NCBI GenBank assembly: GCA_017512725.1
Contig: JAFWEW010000037.1
Span: 1-64,000 of the forward strand
Direction: 5' to 3'
DNA from: Solobacterium sp.
GTDB lineage: Bacteria; Bacillota_I; Bacilli_A; Erysipelotrichales; Erysipelotrichaceae
DNA length: 64,000 nt
In this document: one piece after another, positions 8,364-16,966 of the stretch
Layout of the letters: each line of letters starts with the position of its first letter
Numbering within the stretch: the first letter of the stretch is position 1
Translations under genes and position numbers: made by a program
Notes under the pieces: generated by a model
What the model saw: the letters and a program-made list of their open reading frames with translations, nothing else
What the model was told of the DNA's origin: nothing
Database searches by the model: none

Positions 8364-8562
8364 AAACGATCTGTTTTCTGATTCTGCTGATTCTGATAAT
8401 GATTAATTCTCCTTTTGTTGTACCGCGAATTACTGCGGTTGTTGTATATTCCTATCCTACACCTGAACGGACAGAGATGGCACAGGTAAGGGCTGGTTGG
8501 GTTCCTTGAAATGAAAACGGAACAGTAAGTTCGATTAAGATGTTCCAGGGCCAGCAGTTTTT

Positions 8563-8817
8563 TTGGAAGATAGCTTAGACCAAACGTCAAAAAAGGCCGA
8601 TTTCCAAGCGGAATTCAACCTTTCATACAAAGATGTGAAAGAGCATACAAATGTACCTGAATTGAGGGAAGAATACACAAACGTAACGGCAAGCGGAAAA
8701 TACAGTCTTAACGGAGAAGATACAGAGAAGCGAATTGCAGCTCTCCGAAACGCTGTCCTTAGTGTATATCAGTTTCTGCAATCTACCAGATGGGGTGTAG
8801 ACAGAAACTCGAAATAA
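8563..8817 (+). CDS. Doubtful small reading frame in the integration scar
   Basis: 84 residues from a TTG codon after a GGCCAG…TTTTT stretch with no convincing ribosome site. The product is hydrophilic and lysine/glutamate-rich and matches nothing I recognise. It lies directly before the integrase fragment and may be debris of the same element in a shifted frame. Confidence 0.2.
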   Translation: MEDSLDQTSKKADFQAEFNLSYKDVKEHTNVPELREEYTNVTASGKYSLNGEDTEKRIAALRNAVLSVYQFLQSTRWGVDRNSK

Positions 8818-8818
8818 T

Positions 8819-9010
8819 CTTCCATTGCGGCATTCACATGCTTCTATCCTCATAAACAATGGGTTTAACATTGTTGCTGTTTCAAGAAGATTAGGGCACA
8901 GTGATGTGAACATCACACTAAAGGTCTATACTCATTTACTCCAAAAAAGAGATGAAGAGATGATGGTTTTCTTGGATAAATCTTCTCAAAATCTTCTCAC
9001 AGTCATGTGA
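8819..9010 (+). pseudogene. C-terminal remnant of a phage-type tyrosine recombinase
   Basis: About 63 residues covering the catalytic C-terminus: LRHSHASILI (Arg and His of the active site), then VSRRLGHSDVNITLKVYTHL (second His region and the nucleophilic Tyr). The frame is closed by a TAG at 8798, so the N-terminal core and arm-binding domains are gone. It points at and ends 46 bases from the 3' end of tRNA-Ser, the classic attachment arrangement, so it marks a decayed integrative element. Confidence 0.8.
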
Positions 9011-9016
9011 AGATAT

Positions 9017-9039
9017 AAAAAAACCGCATAACCATGCGG
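9017..9039 (-). terminator. Terminator of tRNA-Ser
   Basis: CCGCAT/ATGCGG stem with a 4-base loop followed on the minus strand by seven T residues, 17 bases past the tRNA 3' end. Confidence 0.7.
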
Positions 9040-9055
9040 ACAGATTGATATGCAG

Positions 9056-9141
9056 CGGAGAAGGGGGGATTCGAACCCCCGCACGCTTTCACGTCTGCTG
9101 GTTTTCGAAACCAGTCCCTTCAGCCTCTTGGGTACTTCTCC
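9056..9141 (-). tRNA. tRNA-Ser, anticodon CGA
   Basis: An 86-base class II tRNA. The acceptor GGAGAAG pairs with CTTCTCC, the discriminator base is G, the anticodon loop reads TTTCGAAAA with anticodon CGA, there is a long variable arm, and the T-arm carries GGTTCGAATCC. A TATACT -10 (minus strand, 9161–9156) lies about 15 bases upstream. The integrase remnant sits next to its 3' end, marking it as an integration site. Confidence 0.93.
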
Positions 9142-9201
9142 ATAAGCGCTTTACCAGTATAACATACGAAAACCAGTCGGAATAACCATTCTGAAGATCT
9201 G

Positions 9202-9648
9202 TCAGATTTCGAGTTCCATCCAGGATCCGGATGGTTCAAACCCCTGTTTTTCATATACCGGTCTGCCGTAGCCTGAGGCACTGAGGAAAAGCCTTGAAAC
9301 TCCTCTGCTTTTGGCTTCTTCGATCAGAAGTTTCAGGATTTCAGATGCGATTCCCTGACCCCGGTATAAAGGATCGGTATACATATTCGTGATATAGCCG
9401 CGGACACCTTTTGGATTCGTAAAGGTCGGCGGGAACGGAAAGAAGATAACTGCTCCGGAGGCGATCAGTTTTCCGTTTTCTTCTTTCACATACTCAACAA
9501 ACAGATCCGTATTCAGCCATTCTTTAAAATAACGAACCAGTTCTTCCTTTATGGAATTGCTCTGGGGGATCCCTTCATCAATCAGCTGCTGGGTGCGGAA
9601 CGAACACAGGGTAGGTATATCTTCTGCAGTGGCTTTGCGAATCGTCAT
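9202..9648 (-). CDS. GNAT-family N-acetyltransferase
   Basis: 148 residues. N-terminal MTIRKATAEDIPTL is typical, the acetyl-CoA pyrophosphate loop is YRGQGIASEIL near residues 94–104, and the C-terminal YEKQGFEPSG motif is present. An AGGCGC-type site precedes the ATG. It is a single-gene unit on the minus strand; the acceptor substrate cannot be predicted. Confidence 0.85.
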   Translation of the reverse strand: MTIRKATAEDIPTLCSFRTQQLIDEGIPQSNSIKEELVRYFKEWLNTDLFVEYVKEENGKLIASGAVIFFPFPPTFTNPKGVRGYITNMYTDPLYRGQGIASEILKLLIEEAKSRGVSRLFLSASGYGRPVYEKQGFEPSGSWMELEI

Positions 9649-9842
9649 AAGCGCCTCCTTTTCCGTAACCTAATCATAATCGTTTGCGGGAAGGAAATGG
9701 GATCTGTGCGGTAACAGATTCATTTTTCTTCACTGATACCGGTTACATTTCATCGCATGAACATTATTAAAGTCTAATTGCTGGCAGTTTTCCTGCGGCC
9801 GCGCTATAATCGTGAGCACTGAGTAAAAAGAGGGGGTATGAA

Positions 9843-11276
9843 ATGAAAGCGAAGTTTTCAGAATATCTGAATGAAATCGCCCCGGCCATGAAAGAACTGA
9901 TTGCGGTTCTGAAAGAGCGCTATGACTATGTCAGTGTTCTGTCGAGTGATTCGGTCGGTTTTACGGCTGCGATTTCACAATATGCCAAGAGCGTTTCCAA
10001 CAGTACGATTACCACCGAACGGGGTAATGTCGTTCGTGTGTATAAAGATGGTCTTTACAGTGAATATGCGTTCAACCGCTTTGATGCCAGCAACATCAGC
10101 GGTCTGTGTGAAGAGATCATTCACGCGCTTGATTCCCAGCTGGATCTGCTGAAAGAAACTGGTGTAAAGGTGTATGAGACTCCTGTGCTTCCCGATGAAC
10201 CGATTGTGGTTTTTGAAGAGATGGAAACAGGATCCATGCCGGAAAACACCAGTCTTGAAAAACTGGTGGAAGAGCTTACGGCTGTCAGTAATGAAGTGGT
10301 AAACAGCAGTGAAGCAATTGCGGAATGCATTGTCCGCGGATCTTCCACACATATCAATAAGATGTTTCTCACTGCGAACCGGGATATGAGACAGAGCTAT
10401 GTCTATACCGAGGGCATGGCAGCTCCGATCGCCATGAGAGACGGACGCAATGAGCTGAGCTATACCAGCGTTTCCGGAAGAAAAGGACCTGAAATCCTTT
10501 CGGGTCTTCGCGATAAGGCACTGGAAGCGGCGAAAACAGCAGAGGAGCTTCTGGATGCCGAGGCGATCGAACCAGGGGAATATGAAATCATCACGACTCC
10601 GGAGGTATCTGGCCTGATTGCGCACGAGGCATTTGGCCATGGCGTAGAGATGGACATGTTTGTAAAAGACCGTGCACTTGGGAAAGAGTATATCAATAAG
10701 CGGGTCGGATCCGATCTGGTTACCATGCATGAAGGCGCACTCTGCACCGAGGAAGTCGCAAGTTATGCATTTGATGACGAAGGCACACTCGCCGGGGATA
10801 CCATTGAGATTCAAAACGGTATTCTGAAGACCGGCGTATGTGATGCGCTGTCTGCGCTGCGTCTTGGCGGTAAGCCGACCGGGAACGGAAAACGGGAAAA
10901 CTTTGAGCACAAAGTATATACCCGTATGACCAATACGGTATTTGACGCCGGGAACAATACCCTGGACGAGATGATCGCATCGGTGAAATCCGGCTATCTT
11001 CTGAAAGGAATGAAATCCGGAATGGAAGATCCGAAACACTGGGGAATTCAGTGCATCATTGAACGGGGCTATGAGATCAAAGACGGAAAACTGACCGGCA
11101 AGGTCGTCGCTCCGATCGTCATGACCGGATATGTGCCGGATCTGCTTGGCAGTATTACCATGGCCGGAACAGATAAGGAAGTATTCGGCTCCGGTGCCTG
11201 CGGTAAAGGACATAAGGAATGGGTAAAGGTTTCTGATGGAGGCCCTTGCCTGAAAGCGAAAGCGAGGTTGGGCTGA
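9843..11276 (+). CDS. tldD: TldD metalloprotease subunit
   Basis: 477 residues of the TldD/PmbA family. The zinc-binding motif HEAFGH is at residues 261–266 (VIAHEAFGHGVEMD context), which marks the catalytic subunit. TldD/TldE heterodimers are cytosolic proteases that trim unfolded or leader peptides, first known from microcin B17 maturation and CcdA degradation. An AGAGGGGG site is upstream. The TGA overlaps the ATG of tldE, so both subunits are made together. It might process small peptides such as those encoded at 30.8 and 36.9 kb, but this is speculation. Confidence 0.92.
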   Translation: MKAKFSEYLNEIAPAMKELIAVLKERYDYVSVLSSDSVGFTAAISQYAKSVSNSTITTERGNVVRVYKDGLYSEYAFNRFDASNISGLCEEIIHALDSQLDLLKETGVKVYETPVLPDEPIVVFEEMETGSMPENTSLEKLVEELTAVSNEVVNSSEAIAECIVRGSSTHINKMFLTANRDMRQSYVYTEGMAAPIAMRDGRNELSYTSVSGRKGPEILSGLRDKALEAAKTAEELLDAEAIEPGEYEIITTPEVSGLIAHEAFGHGVEMDMFVKDRALGKEYINKRVGSDLVTMHEGALCTEEVASYAFDDEGTLAGDTIEIQNGILKTGVCDALSALRLGGKPTGNGKRENFEHKVYTRMTNTVFDAGNNTLDEMIASVKSGYLLKGMKSGMEDPKHWGIQCIIERGYEIKDGKLTGKVVAPIVMTGYVPDLLGSITMAGTDKEVFGSGACGKGHKEWVKVSDGGPCLKAKARLG

Positions 11277-12550
11277 TGCTTGATACGATTATAAAACTGC
11301 TGAAGGAAGCGAAAACGGACGGCTGGGAAGTAACGGATACCGTCACGGAAGGATGGGAATTCTATTTCATCCGCCATGAACTGGATCAGAACCGTGTCCG
11401 TAATGTAGAGCACATCAGTGTAAAGGTATATAAGAAATTCGGAGAATATCTGGGCAGCGCAAGCGGAGAGATTCCGGTAAGTGCCAGCGAAGAAGAAGCA
11501 CAGAAGATGATCGAACGACTGCTGTTTGAAGCACAGCTGGTTGAAAATCCGGTGTATTCCCTGAATGTTCCGTCCGGAGAAACTGCGGCAGAAGGAGAAC
11601 TGCCGGATGTACGTACAATCGCCAGGGATTTCATTGAAGTCATGAACGATCTTCCGGAAACCGAAACGGAAGACATCAACTCGTTTGAAATCTTTGCGAC
11701 AGCGGAAAGGACGCGTTTTATCAATTCCAACGGAATCGATGTCACTTCGGTTTACCCGTCTTCCATGCTGGAAGTGGTATTCAATGCACGCAAGGACCGG
11801 CACGAGATTGAACTGTACCGTCTGTACCACAGCGGTACCTGCGACAAGGCTGCGATGAAGAAAGAACTCAGTGAAACGCTGAGCTATGGAAAGGACAAGC
11901 TGTCTGCCGTGAACACACCGAATCTTGGAAAGTGTGCGGTTCTCTTCTCAACCGACGCAAGCATTCAGATCTACAACTATTTTATCTATAAAATGAATGC
12001 GTCGATCAAATACCGGAAACTCTCGAACTGGGAGATCGGGACACCGATTGCAGAAGACGTGAAAGGAGACAGGGTTACGATCCGTGCCCTTAAGACCCTT
12101 GAGAATTCTTCCTGCAATCAGACCTATGACAGTGAAGGTGCTCCGGTAAGAGATCTTCTGATTCTGGACCAGAATGTACCGGCTCACTTTGTCGGCTCAC
12201 GCCAGTTCTCACAGTATCTCGGCATTGAAGATTCCTTCATTCCCGGCAACTTTGCCGCAGAAGGCGGCACAAAGAGTGCTGCGGAACTGCGGAAGGGAAC
12301 CTATCTTGAAATCGTTGAATTCTCGGATTTCCAGGTTGAGACCATGACCGGAGCGATCGCAGGTGAGATCCGTCTAGGATATCTCCACGAAGGTGATCAG
12401 GTTACGATCGTATCGGGCGGTTCCGTATCCGGAACGATGACGGATTATGTAAAGGATATGTATCTGTCAAAGGAACAGAAGCAGTATAACAATATGCTGG
12501 TGCCGGCAGTGACACGTCTTGAGAACGTATCGATTACCGGTGCTGAGTAA
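11276..12550 (+). CDS. tldE: TldE (PmbA) subunit of the TldD/E protease
   Basis: 424 residues, the PmbA/TldE branch: no HExxxH motif, with conserved segments around GIDVTSVYPSSMLEVVF and the C-terminal SDFQVETMTGAIAGEIR. It forms the non-catalytic half of the heterodimer and shapes the cleft. The start ATG at 11276 overlaps the tldD stop (TGATG), so an upstream in-frame codon at 11246 is not needed. A terminator follows within 10 bases. Confidence 0.9.
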   Translation: MLDTIIKLLKEAKTDGWEVTDTVTEGWEFYFIRHELDQNRVRNVEHISVKVYKKFGEYLGSASGEIPVSASEEEAQKMIERLLFEAQLVENPVYSLNVPSGETAAEGELPDVRTIARDFIEVMNDLPETETEDINSFEIFATAERTRFINSNGIDVTSVYPSSMLEVVFNARKDRHEIELYRLYHSGTCDKAAMKKELSETLSYGKDKLSAVNTPNLGKCAVLFSTDASIQIYNYFIYKMNASIKYRKLSNWEIGTPIAEDVKGDRVTIRALKTLENSSCNQTYDSEGAPVRDLLILDQNVPAHFVGSRQFSQYLGIEDSFIPGNFAAEGGTKSAAELRKGTYLEIVEFSDFQVETMTGAIAGEIRLGYLHEGDQVTIVSGGSVSGTMTDYVKDMYLSKEQKQYNNMLVPAVTRLENVSITGAE

Positions 12551-12557
12551 TTCAGAG

Positions 12558-12582
12558 AATGCAGAGACAATCTGCATTTTTT
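12558..12582 (+). terminator. Terminator of tldD–tldE
   Basis: Perfect 8-bp stem (AATGCAGA/TCTGCATT), 5-base loop, then a T run; 8 bases after tldE. Confidence 0.8.
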
Positions 12583-12641
12583 GTACCGGTTTCACCGCTT
12601 TACGAACGCTGTTAATTTCGTTACAGTAACAATTGCGCATT

Positions 12642-14468
12642 ATGGAACAGAAACAGGAAAACAGACGCTTTGAGACAAAAGCGCAGATGCTCGTATATTT
12701 CATGAAAGGAAGCGTACGTTTCTTTGTTTTTTCCGTTGTCTACACGCTGGTGGTAACACTGCTGGACATGGTCAATCCACGCATTATCTCCTTTACGGTT
12801 GACTCTGTGATTTCGAACAAGCCATCGAGTCTTCCTCCGTTCATCATGAACTGGCTGAATTCGTTTGGCGGAACTGAATACCTGAAGAGCCATATGGGCG
12901 TTATCGCATTGACGGTGATCACGGTTGCCCTGCTGCGGGCGCTGTTCCGTTATCTCTGGCGGTTATATAACGCCAAGGGGGCGGAAACGGTAGTGGAAAC
13001 TGCCCGGAACGAAGTGTTCCATCATCTGCTGTACCTGCCTTCTTCCTGGCACAGCAGTCACCATACCGGAGATATTATCCAGAGATGTACCTCTGATGTT
13101 GAAACCATCAAGATGTTCCTTTCCGAACAGCTGGGAAGCCTGTTCCGGATCATTCCCACGCTGATCCTTGCGTTTGTATTCATGGGCCGGATCCATGTGA
13201 AACTGATGCTGGTGGCGCTGGTATTTCTTCCTCTGATTGTGGGTTACAGCCTGTTCTTCCATAAACGGATCGGCAGTGCATTCCGCAAAGCGGATGAGGA
13301 AGAAGGAAAACTGTCTGCGATTGCCCAGGAAAACCTGACCGGAGTACGAGTCGTACGTGCGTTCGGGAAAGAAATGTATGAACGGAACCGGTTTGAAGAA
13401 AAGAACCGGACTTATACCGCACTCTGGATCCATCTCATGAGACTGCTGGCTTCGTTCTGGTGCTCCATGGACCTGCTTTCGGGTGCGCAGATCCTGCTGA
13501 TTACTTCCCTTGGTGCAGTCTATGCTGTACATGGGGAACTGACTGCGGGAGAGTTTATCGCGTTCCTTGCCTATAACACCATGATGATCTGGCCGGTACG
13601 CATGCTTGGCCGAATCATTGCCAATCTTTCAAAAGCCGGTGTTGCCATTGACCGTCTGCGGGAAATCATGAACGGGGAACCGGAACAGGACGCACCGGAT
13701 GCGGTGGAACCGGATATGAGCGGCGATATTTCCTTTGAACATGTGAACTACGTTTTCGAAAACGGAACTGCAGAGGTTCTGCATGATGTCAGCTTTACCG
13801 TCAAAGCCGGTACGACCGTCGGGATCCTCGGCGGTACCGGATCTGGAAAATCCACACTGATGTATCTTCTGGACCGCATCTATCCGCTGAATGAAACCGA
13901 TGGAACGATCACGATCGGCGGTGTTGATATCCAGAAGATCAAAGCATCCTATCTGCGAAGTCATATCGGTATGGTGCTGCAGGAACCGTATCTGTTTTCA
14001 AGGTCCCTCGAAGAAAATATCCGGATTGCAAGCCGGTCATCGGATCTCAGGGAAGTCCGGGAAGCAGCCGGCATCGCAGCACTGGATGAAACGATTGAAC
14101 ACTTTGAGGATGGTTACGACACGTTTGTCGGAGAACGCGGGGTTACGCTTTCCGGCGGACAGAAGCAGCGCACTGCCATTGCACAGATGCTGATACGGAA
14201 ACCTCCGATCATGGTATTTGATGATTCGCTGTCTGCGGTTGACGCAGAAACAGATGCGAAGATCCGCGCGGCGCTGCAGGAGAATACCGGCGATGCGACC
14301 GTATTCCTGATCGCACACCGGATCACAACGCTCATGCATGCGGATCAGATTATCGTTATGGACCGCGGCGTGGTTGCGGAGCGGGGAAATCATCAGGAGC
14401 TGATGGAACTTGGCGGTATCTATCGGAAGATTTTTGATCTGCAGATGGCCGGAAGGGAGGTGGACTGA
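12642..14468 (+). CDS. Heterodimeric ABC exporter, subunit 1 (degenerate ATP site)
   Basis: 608 residues, six-helix type IV exporter membrane domain (about 25–330) fused to an ATPase domain. Walker A GGTGSGKST is at 397–405, signature LSGGQKQR is intact, but Walker B reads VFDDSLSAVD: Asp528 replaces the catalytic Glu. The stop overlaps the next gene's start. This is the subunit carrying the non-catalytic nucleotide site in LmrCD/BmrCD-type transporters. No C39 peptidase domain is present, so it is not a bacteriocin-processing exporter. There is no clear ribosome site before the ATG. Substrate unknown; drugs, lipids or peptides are possible. Confidence 0.88.
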   Translation: MEQKQENRRFETKAQMLVYFMKGSVRFFVFSVVYTLVVTLLDMVNPRIISFTVDSVISNKPSSLPPFIMNWLNSFGGTEYLKSHMGVIALTVITVALLRALFRYLWRLYNAKGAETVVETARNEVFHHLLYLPSSWHSSHHTGDIIQRCTSDVETIKMFLSEQLGSLFRIIPTLILAFVFMGRIHVKLMLVALVFLPLIVGYSLFFHKRIGSAFRKADEEEGKLSAIAQENLTGVRVVRAFGKEMYERNRFEEKNRTYTALWIHLMRLLASFWCSMDLLSGAQILLITSLGAVYAVHGELTAGEFIAFLAYNTMMIWPVRMLGRIIANLSKAGVAIDRLREIMNGEPEQDAPDAVEPDMSGDISFEHVNYVFENGTAEVLHDVSFTVKAGTTVGILGGTGSGKSTLMYLLDRIYPLNETDGTITIGGVDIQKIKASYLRSHIGMVLQEPYLFSRSLEENIRIASRSSDLREVREAAGIAALDETIEHFEDGYDTFVGERGVTLSGGQKQRTAIAQMLIRKPPIMVFDDSLSAVDAETDAKIRAALQENTGDATVFLIAHRITTLMHADQIIVMDRGVVAERGNHQELMELGGIYRKIFDLQMAGREVD

Positions 14469-16291
14469 TGAGTGAGAAGAATGAATCGGAATTCAAGACA
14501 CTTCCGATGCTCGGTATTCCCGAACTCCTTCCGTATCTGAAACCATACCGGAAACTTCTGGCAGGCATGGCCGCGCTGGGGCTGGTTGCTTCGGTCATGG
14601 ATTCTGTCATGCCGCTGTTCAACCGGTATGCGCTGAACCATTTCATCGGGGAACAGAAACTGGATACGCTCGGACTGTTCATTGTCACCTATATCGGCGT
14701 GACGTTTGTAAAAGTAACGGCAGATTTCATCAGTCTGCTGATGGCCGGGAAAGCGGAGATGTCCGTGAACCGGGATCTTCGCAATGCCAGCTTCAATCAC
14801 CTGCAGACATTGTCTTTTTCCTACTTCAATCAGAATTCGGTCGGCTACATTCATGCAAGGGTCATGAGCGATACCGGAAAAATCGGAGAGCTTGTGGCCT
14901 GGAGGATGATGGATATTGTCTGGAATGTTTCCTACATTCTGGCGGTGATCATTGTGATGTTCAATCTGAATGTCCGGCTGGCACTGCTGTTTGTTCTGAT
15001 CATTCCAATCGCGACGGCACTGATCACGTACTTCGGAAGAAAGTACATGGTCCTGAACCGGAAGATCCGGGAGATCAACTCCAGAATTACCGGAAACTTC
15101 AATGAAGGGATCACCGGCATCCGCTCGATCAAGACAATGGCAATTGAAGAGGTCATTGATACGGATTTCAAAGCGGAAACAGGAAATATGAAACGTACTT
15201 CGGTCCATGCAATGCATTACGGATCGATTCTCTCGACGTTTGTGACCGGCATCGGTTCGGTTGCTCTGGCGCTGGTGCTGTGGCAGGGAGGCCTGCTGAC
15301 CAGTGAACTGGCAATCGAAATCGGAACGCTGTCGGTATTTATCTCCTATGCGGTTGGAATCATGGATCCGATCGAGATGTTAACGGAAACGATTGCCGGC
15401 ATTATCGCAATTCAGGTAAATATCGAACGCTTTACAAAACTCATGAAAACCGAGAGTGATGTGGCGGACCGGCCGGAAGTGATTGAACGGTATGGTGACA
15501 CGTTCCATCCAAAAAAAGAAAACTGGGAAGAACTGATCGGAGATATTGAATTCCGGGATGTCAGCTTCCAGTATCCGGATGGAAAGGAACTGGTGCTGGA
15601 ACACTTCAATCTGAAGGTTCCGCATGGTACGAATGTGGCGATTGTCGGTGAGACCGGCGCAGGGAAATCAACCCTGGTGAATCTGGTGTGCCGTTTCTAT
15701 GAACCGACCGAAGGACAGGTTCTGATTGACGGCAGAGACGCAAGGGACCGCTCGCAGCTGTGGCTCCATTCCAACATCGGATACGTGCTGCAGACACCGC
15801 ATCTGTTTTCCGGAACGATCCGTGACAATCTGAAGTATGGCAATGAACAGGCCGATGATGCAGAGATCATGCATGCACTGAAGCTGGTGAATGCGGACGG
15901 CATTGTCGCAAAAATGGAAAACGGTCTGGACAGTGATGTCGGTGAAGGCGGAGATCAGCTTTCGGTCGGAGAGAAGCAGCTGCTGTCCTTTGCCCGGGCA
16001 CTGCTGGCAGATCCGAAGATTCTGATCCTGGATGAAGCGACTTCCTCGGTCGATACCGTAACGGAAAAAGCAATCCAGACTGCGATCTCAACGGTCGTCA
16101 AAGGACGTACCAGTTTTGTGATCGCCCATCGTCTCAGTACGATCATTGATGCGGATGTCATTCTTGTCGTTCAGGACGGAAAGATCATTGAACAGGGAAA
16201 ACACCGTGATCTGATGAAGCAGAAAGGGTATTATTACGGGCTGTATACGAGACAGTTTGAAGCCGCAGCCGTGGATTCCCTGCAGTCATAA
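14468..16291 (+). CDS. Heterodimeric ABC exporter, subunit 2 (catalytic ATP site)
   Basis: 607 residues with the same membrane-plus-ATPase layout. Walker A GETGAGKST and Walker B ILILDEATSSVD with Glu523 are canonical, while the signature motif is LSVGEKQ instead of LSGGQ. Because each ATP site pairs one subunit's Walker motifs with the other's signature, all deviations fall in the same site: subunit 1 Walker B plus subunit 2 signature. This makes an asymmetric heterodimer with one working site. The start overlaps subunit 1's stop, and a terminator follows immediately. Confidence 0.9.
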   Translation: MSEKNESEFKTLPMLGIPELLPYLKPYRKLLAGMAALGLVASVMDSVMPLFNRYALNHFIGEQKLDTLGLFIVTYIGVTFVKVTADFISLLMAGKAEMSVNRDLRNASFNHLQTLSFSYFNQNSVGYIHARVMSDTGKIGELVAWRMMDIVWNVSYILAVIIVMFNLNVRLALLFVLIIPIATALITYFGRKYMVLNRKIREINSRITGNFNEGITGIRSIKTMAIEEVIDTDFKAETGNMKRTSVHAMHYGSILSTFVTGIGSVALALVLWQGGLLTSELAIEIGTLSVFISYAVGIMDPIEMLTETIAGIIAIQVNIERFTKLMKTESDVADRPEVIERYGDTFHPKKENWEELIGDIEFRDVSFQYPDGKELVLEHFNLKVPHGTNVAIVGETGAGKSTLVNLVCRFYEPTEGQVLIDGRDARDRSQLWLHSNIGYVLQTPHLFSGTIRDNLKYGNEQADDAEIMHALKLVNADGIVAKMENGLDSDVGEGGDQLSVGEKQLLSFARALLADPKILILDEATSSVDTVTEKAIQTAISTVVKGRTSFVIAHRLSTIIDADVILVVQDGKIIEQGKHRDLMKQKGYYYGLYTRQFEAAAVDSLQS

Positions 16292-16293
16292 TG

Positions 16294-16324
16294 AAAAAAA
16301 GGCATCCGGGAGTGGGTGCCTTTT
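16294..16324 (+). terminator. Terminator after the ABC exporter genes
   Basis: A 10-bp stem (AAAGGCATCC with GGGTGCCTTT) and T tail; A-rich on the other side, so it may also stop the convergent acetyltransferase transcript. Confidence 0.75.
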
Positions 16325-16332
16325 GAATGCGA

Positions 16333-16779
16333 TCATAGGAGTTTCCGGTAGAGGGTCGCACTCCAGAATGTCATGTCCAGTTCTTCCAGGTAGAAGTGAA
16401 GAATTGCCTTCCAGTTTTTCGTGGCAGTGCTCAGGACGATATATTCTGCTTCGGAGCGGACTGCATTTTCCGCATAACGGAACAGTGAAGAACCGATTCC
16501 ATCTGAGCGCCGGGAAGGAACTACATACAGCTCTGCTACCTCAAAAAACGGAGTGTTCTCCGCCATGATGGAAGTCTTTTTCTCAGAACGGGAAAGCTTG
16601 CCGAACAGATAGCCGATCACAGTGCCGTCTTCTTCAGCCAGAAAGATCCGATTGCCTTCGATATCGGAATTGTCATTTTCCCGGTACCCGGTGCAGCTGT
16701 TTTCAGCTGCCCAGTCTCTGGAAAGTTCGATCAGTGTATTGACAGTATTGGTGTCCGGTACTGCTTCGTGAATGATCAT
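16333..16779 (-). CDS. GNAT-family acetyltransferase
   Basis: 148 residues from the ATG at 16779, chosen because GAGGAGG lies just upstream. Motif A is VVPSRRSDGIGSSLFRYAE (acetyl-CoA binding), preceded by EVAELYV. The family transfers acetyl groups to amines; the GYLFGKL and TATKNWKAILHFY segments resemble small-molecule or protein N-acetyltransferases. It is convergent with the ABC exporter and shares its terminator. Confidence 0.82.
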   Translation of the reverse strand: MIIHEAVPDTNTVNTLIELSRDWAAENSCTGYRENDNSDIEGNRIFLAEEDGTVIGYLFGKLSRSEKKTSIMAENTPFFEVAELYVVPSRRSDGIGSSLFRYAENAVRSEAEYIVLSTATKNWKAILHFYLEELDMTFWSATLYRKLL

Positions 16780-16927
16780 AATAAGTCCTCCTCTATTATT
16801 GCACCCGGTTTTACGAAATGACATAACATCAGAACAGCCGATTGAACCCTGCTGTTTTCATTTCCGGAAAACAGGAGTTCACGGTACTGGAATCGTTTTA
16901 GAAATCATAGATTCTTTTATAAATATG

Positions 16928-16950
16928 TGCTATGTTTAGAGAGTTCTAAA
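16928..16950 (+). promoter_or_regulatory. Extended -10 and inverted repeat before the peptide-binding lipoprotein
   Basis: TGCTATGTT (16928–16936) is an extended -10 without a good -35. TTTAGA-GAGT-TCTAAA (16935–16950) is a perfect inverted repeat overlapping its end and the expected transcription start, so it is a candidate operator for the oppA gene. Confidence 0.4.
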
Positions 16951-16966
16951 ATATGGAGGGAAAGAA

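Noticed and set aside
9843-12550. tldD–tldE as part of a microcin-type biosynthetic cluster
   Set aside because: No precursor peptide, cyclodehydratase or exporter is next to the pair; flanking genes are an acetyltransferase and an exporter without peptidase domain, after a terminator.
12642-16291. ABC exporter as the missing processing exporter for the Gly-Gly peptides
   Set aside because: Neither subunit has an N-terminal C39 peptidase domain; both begin directly with the membrane domain.
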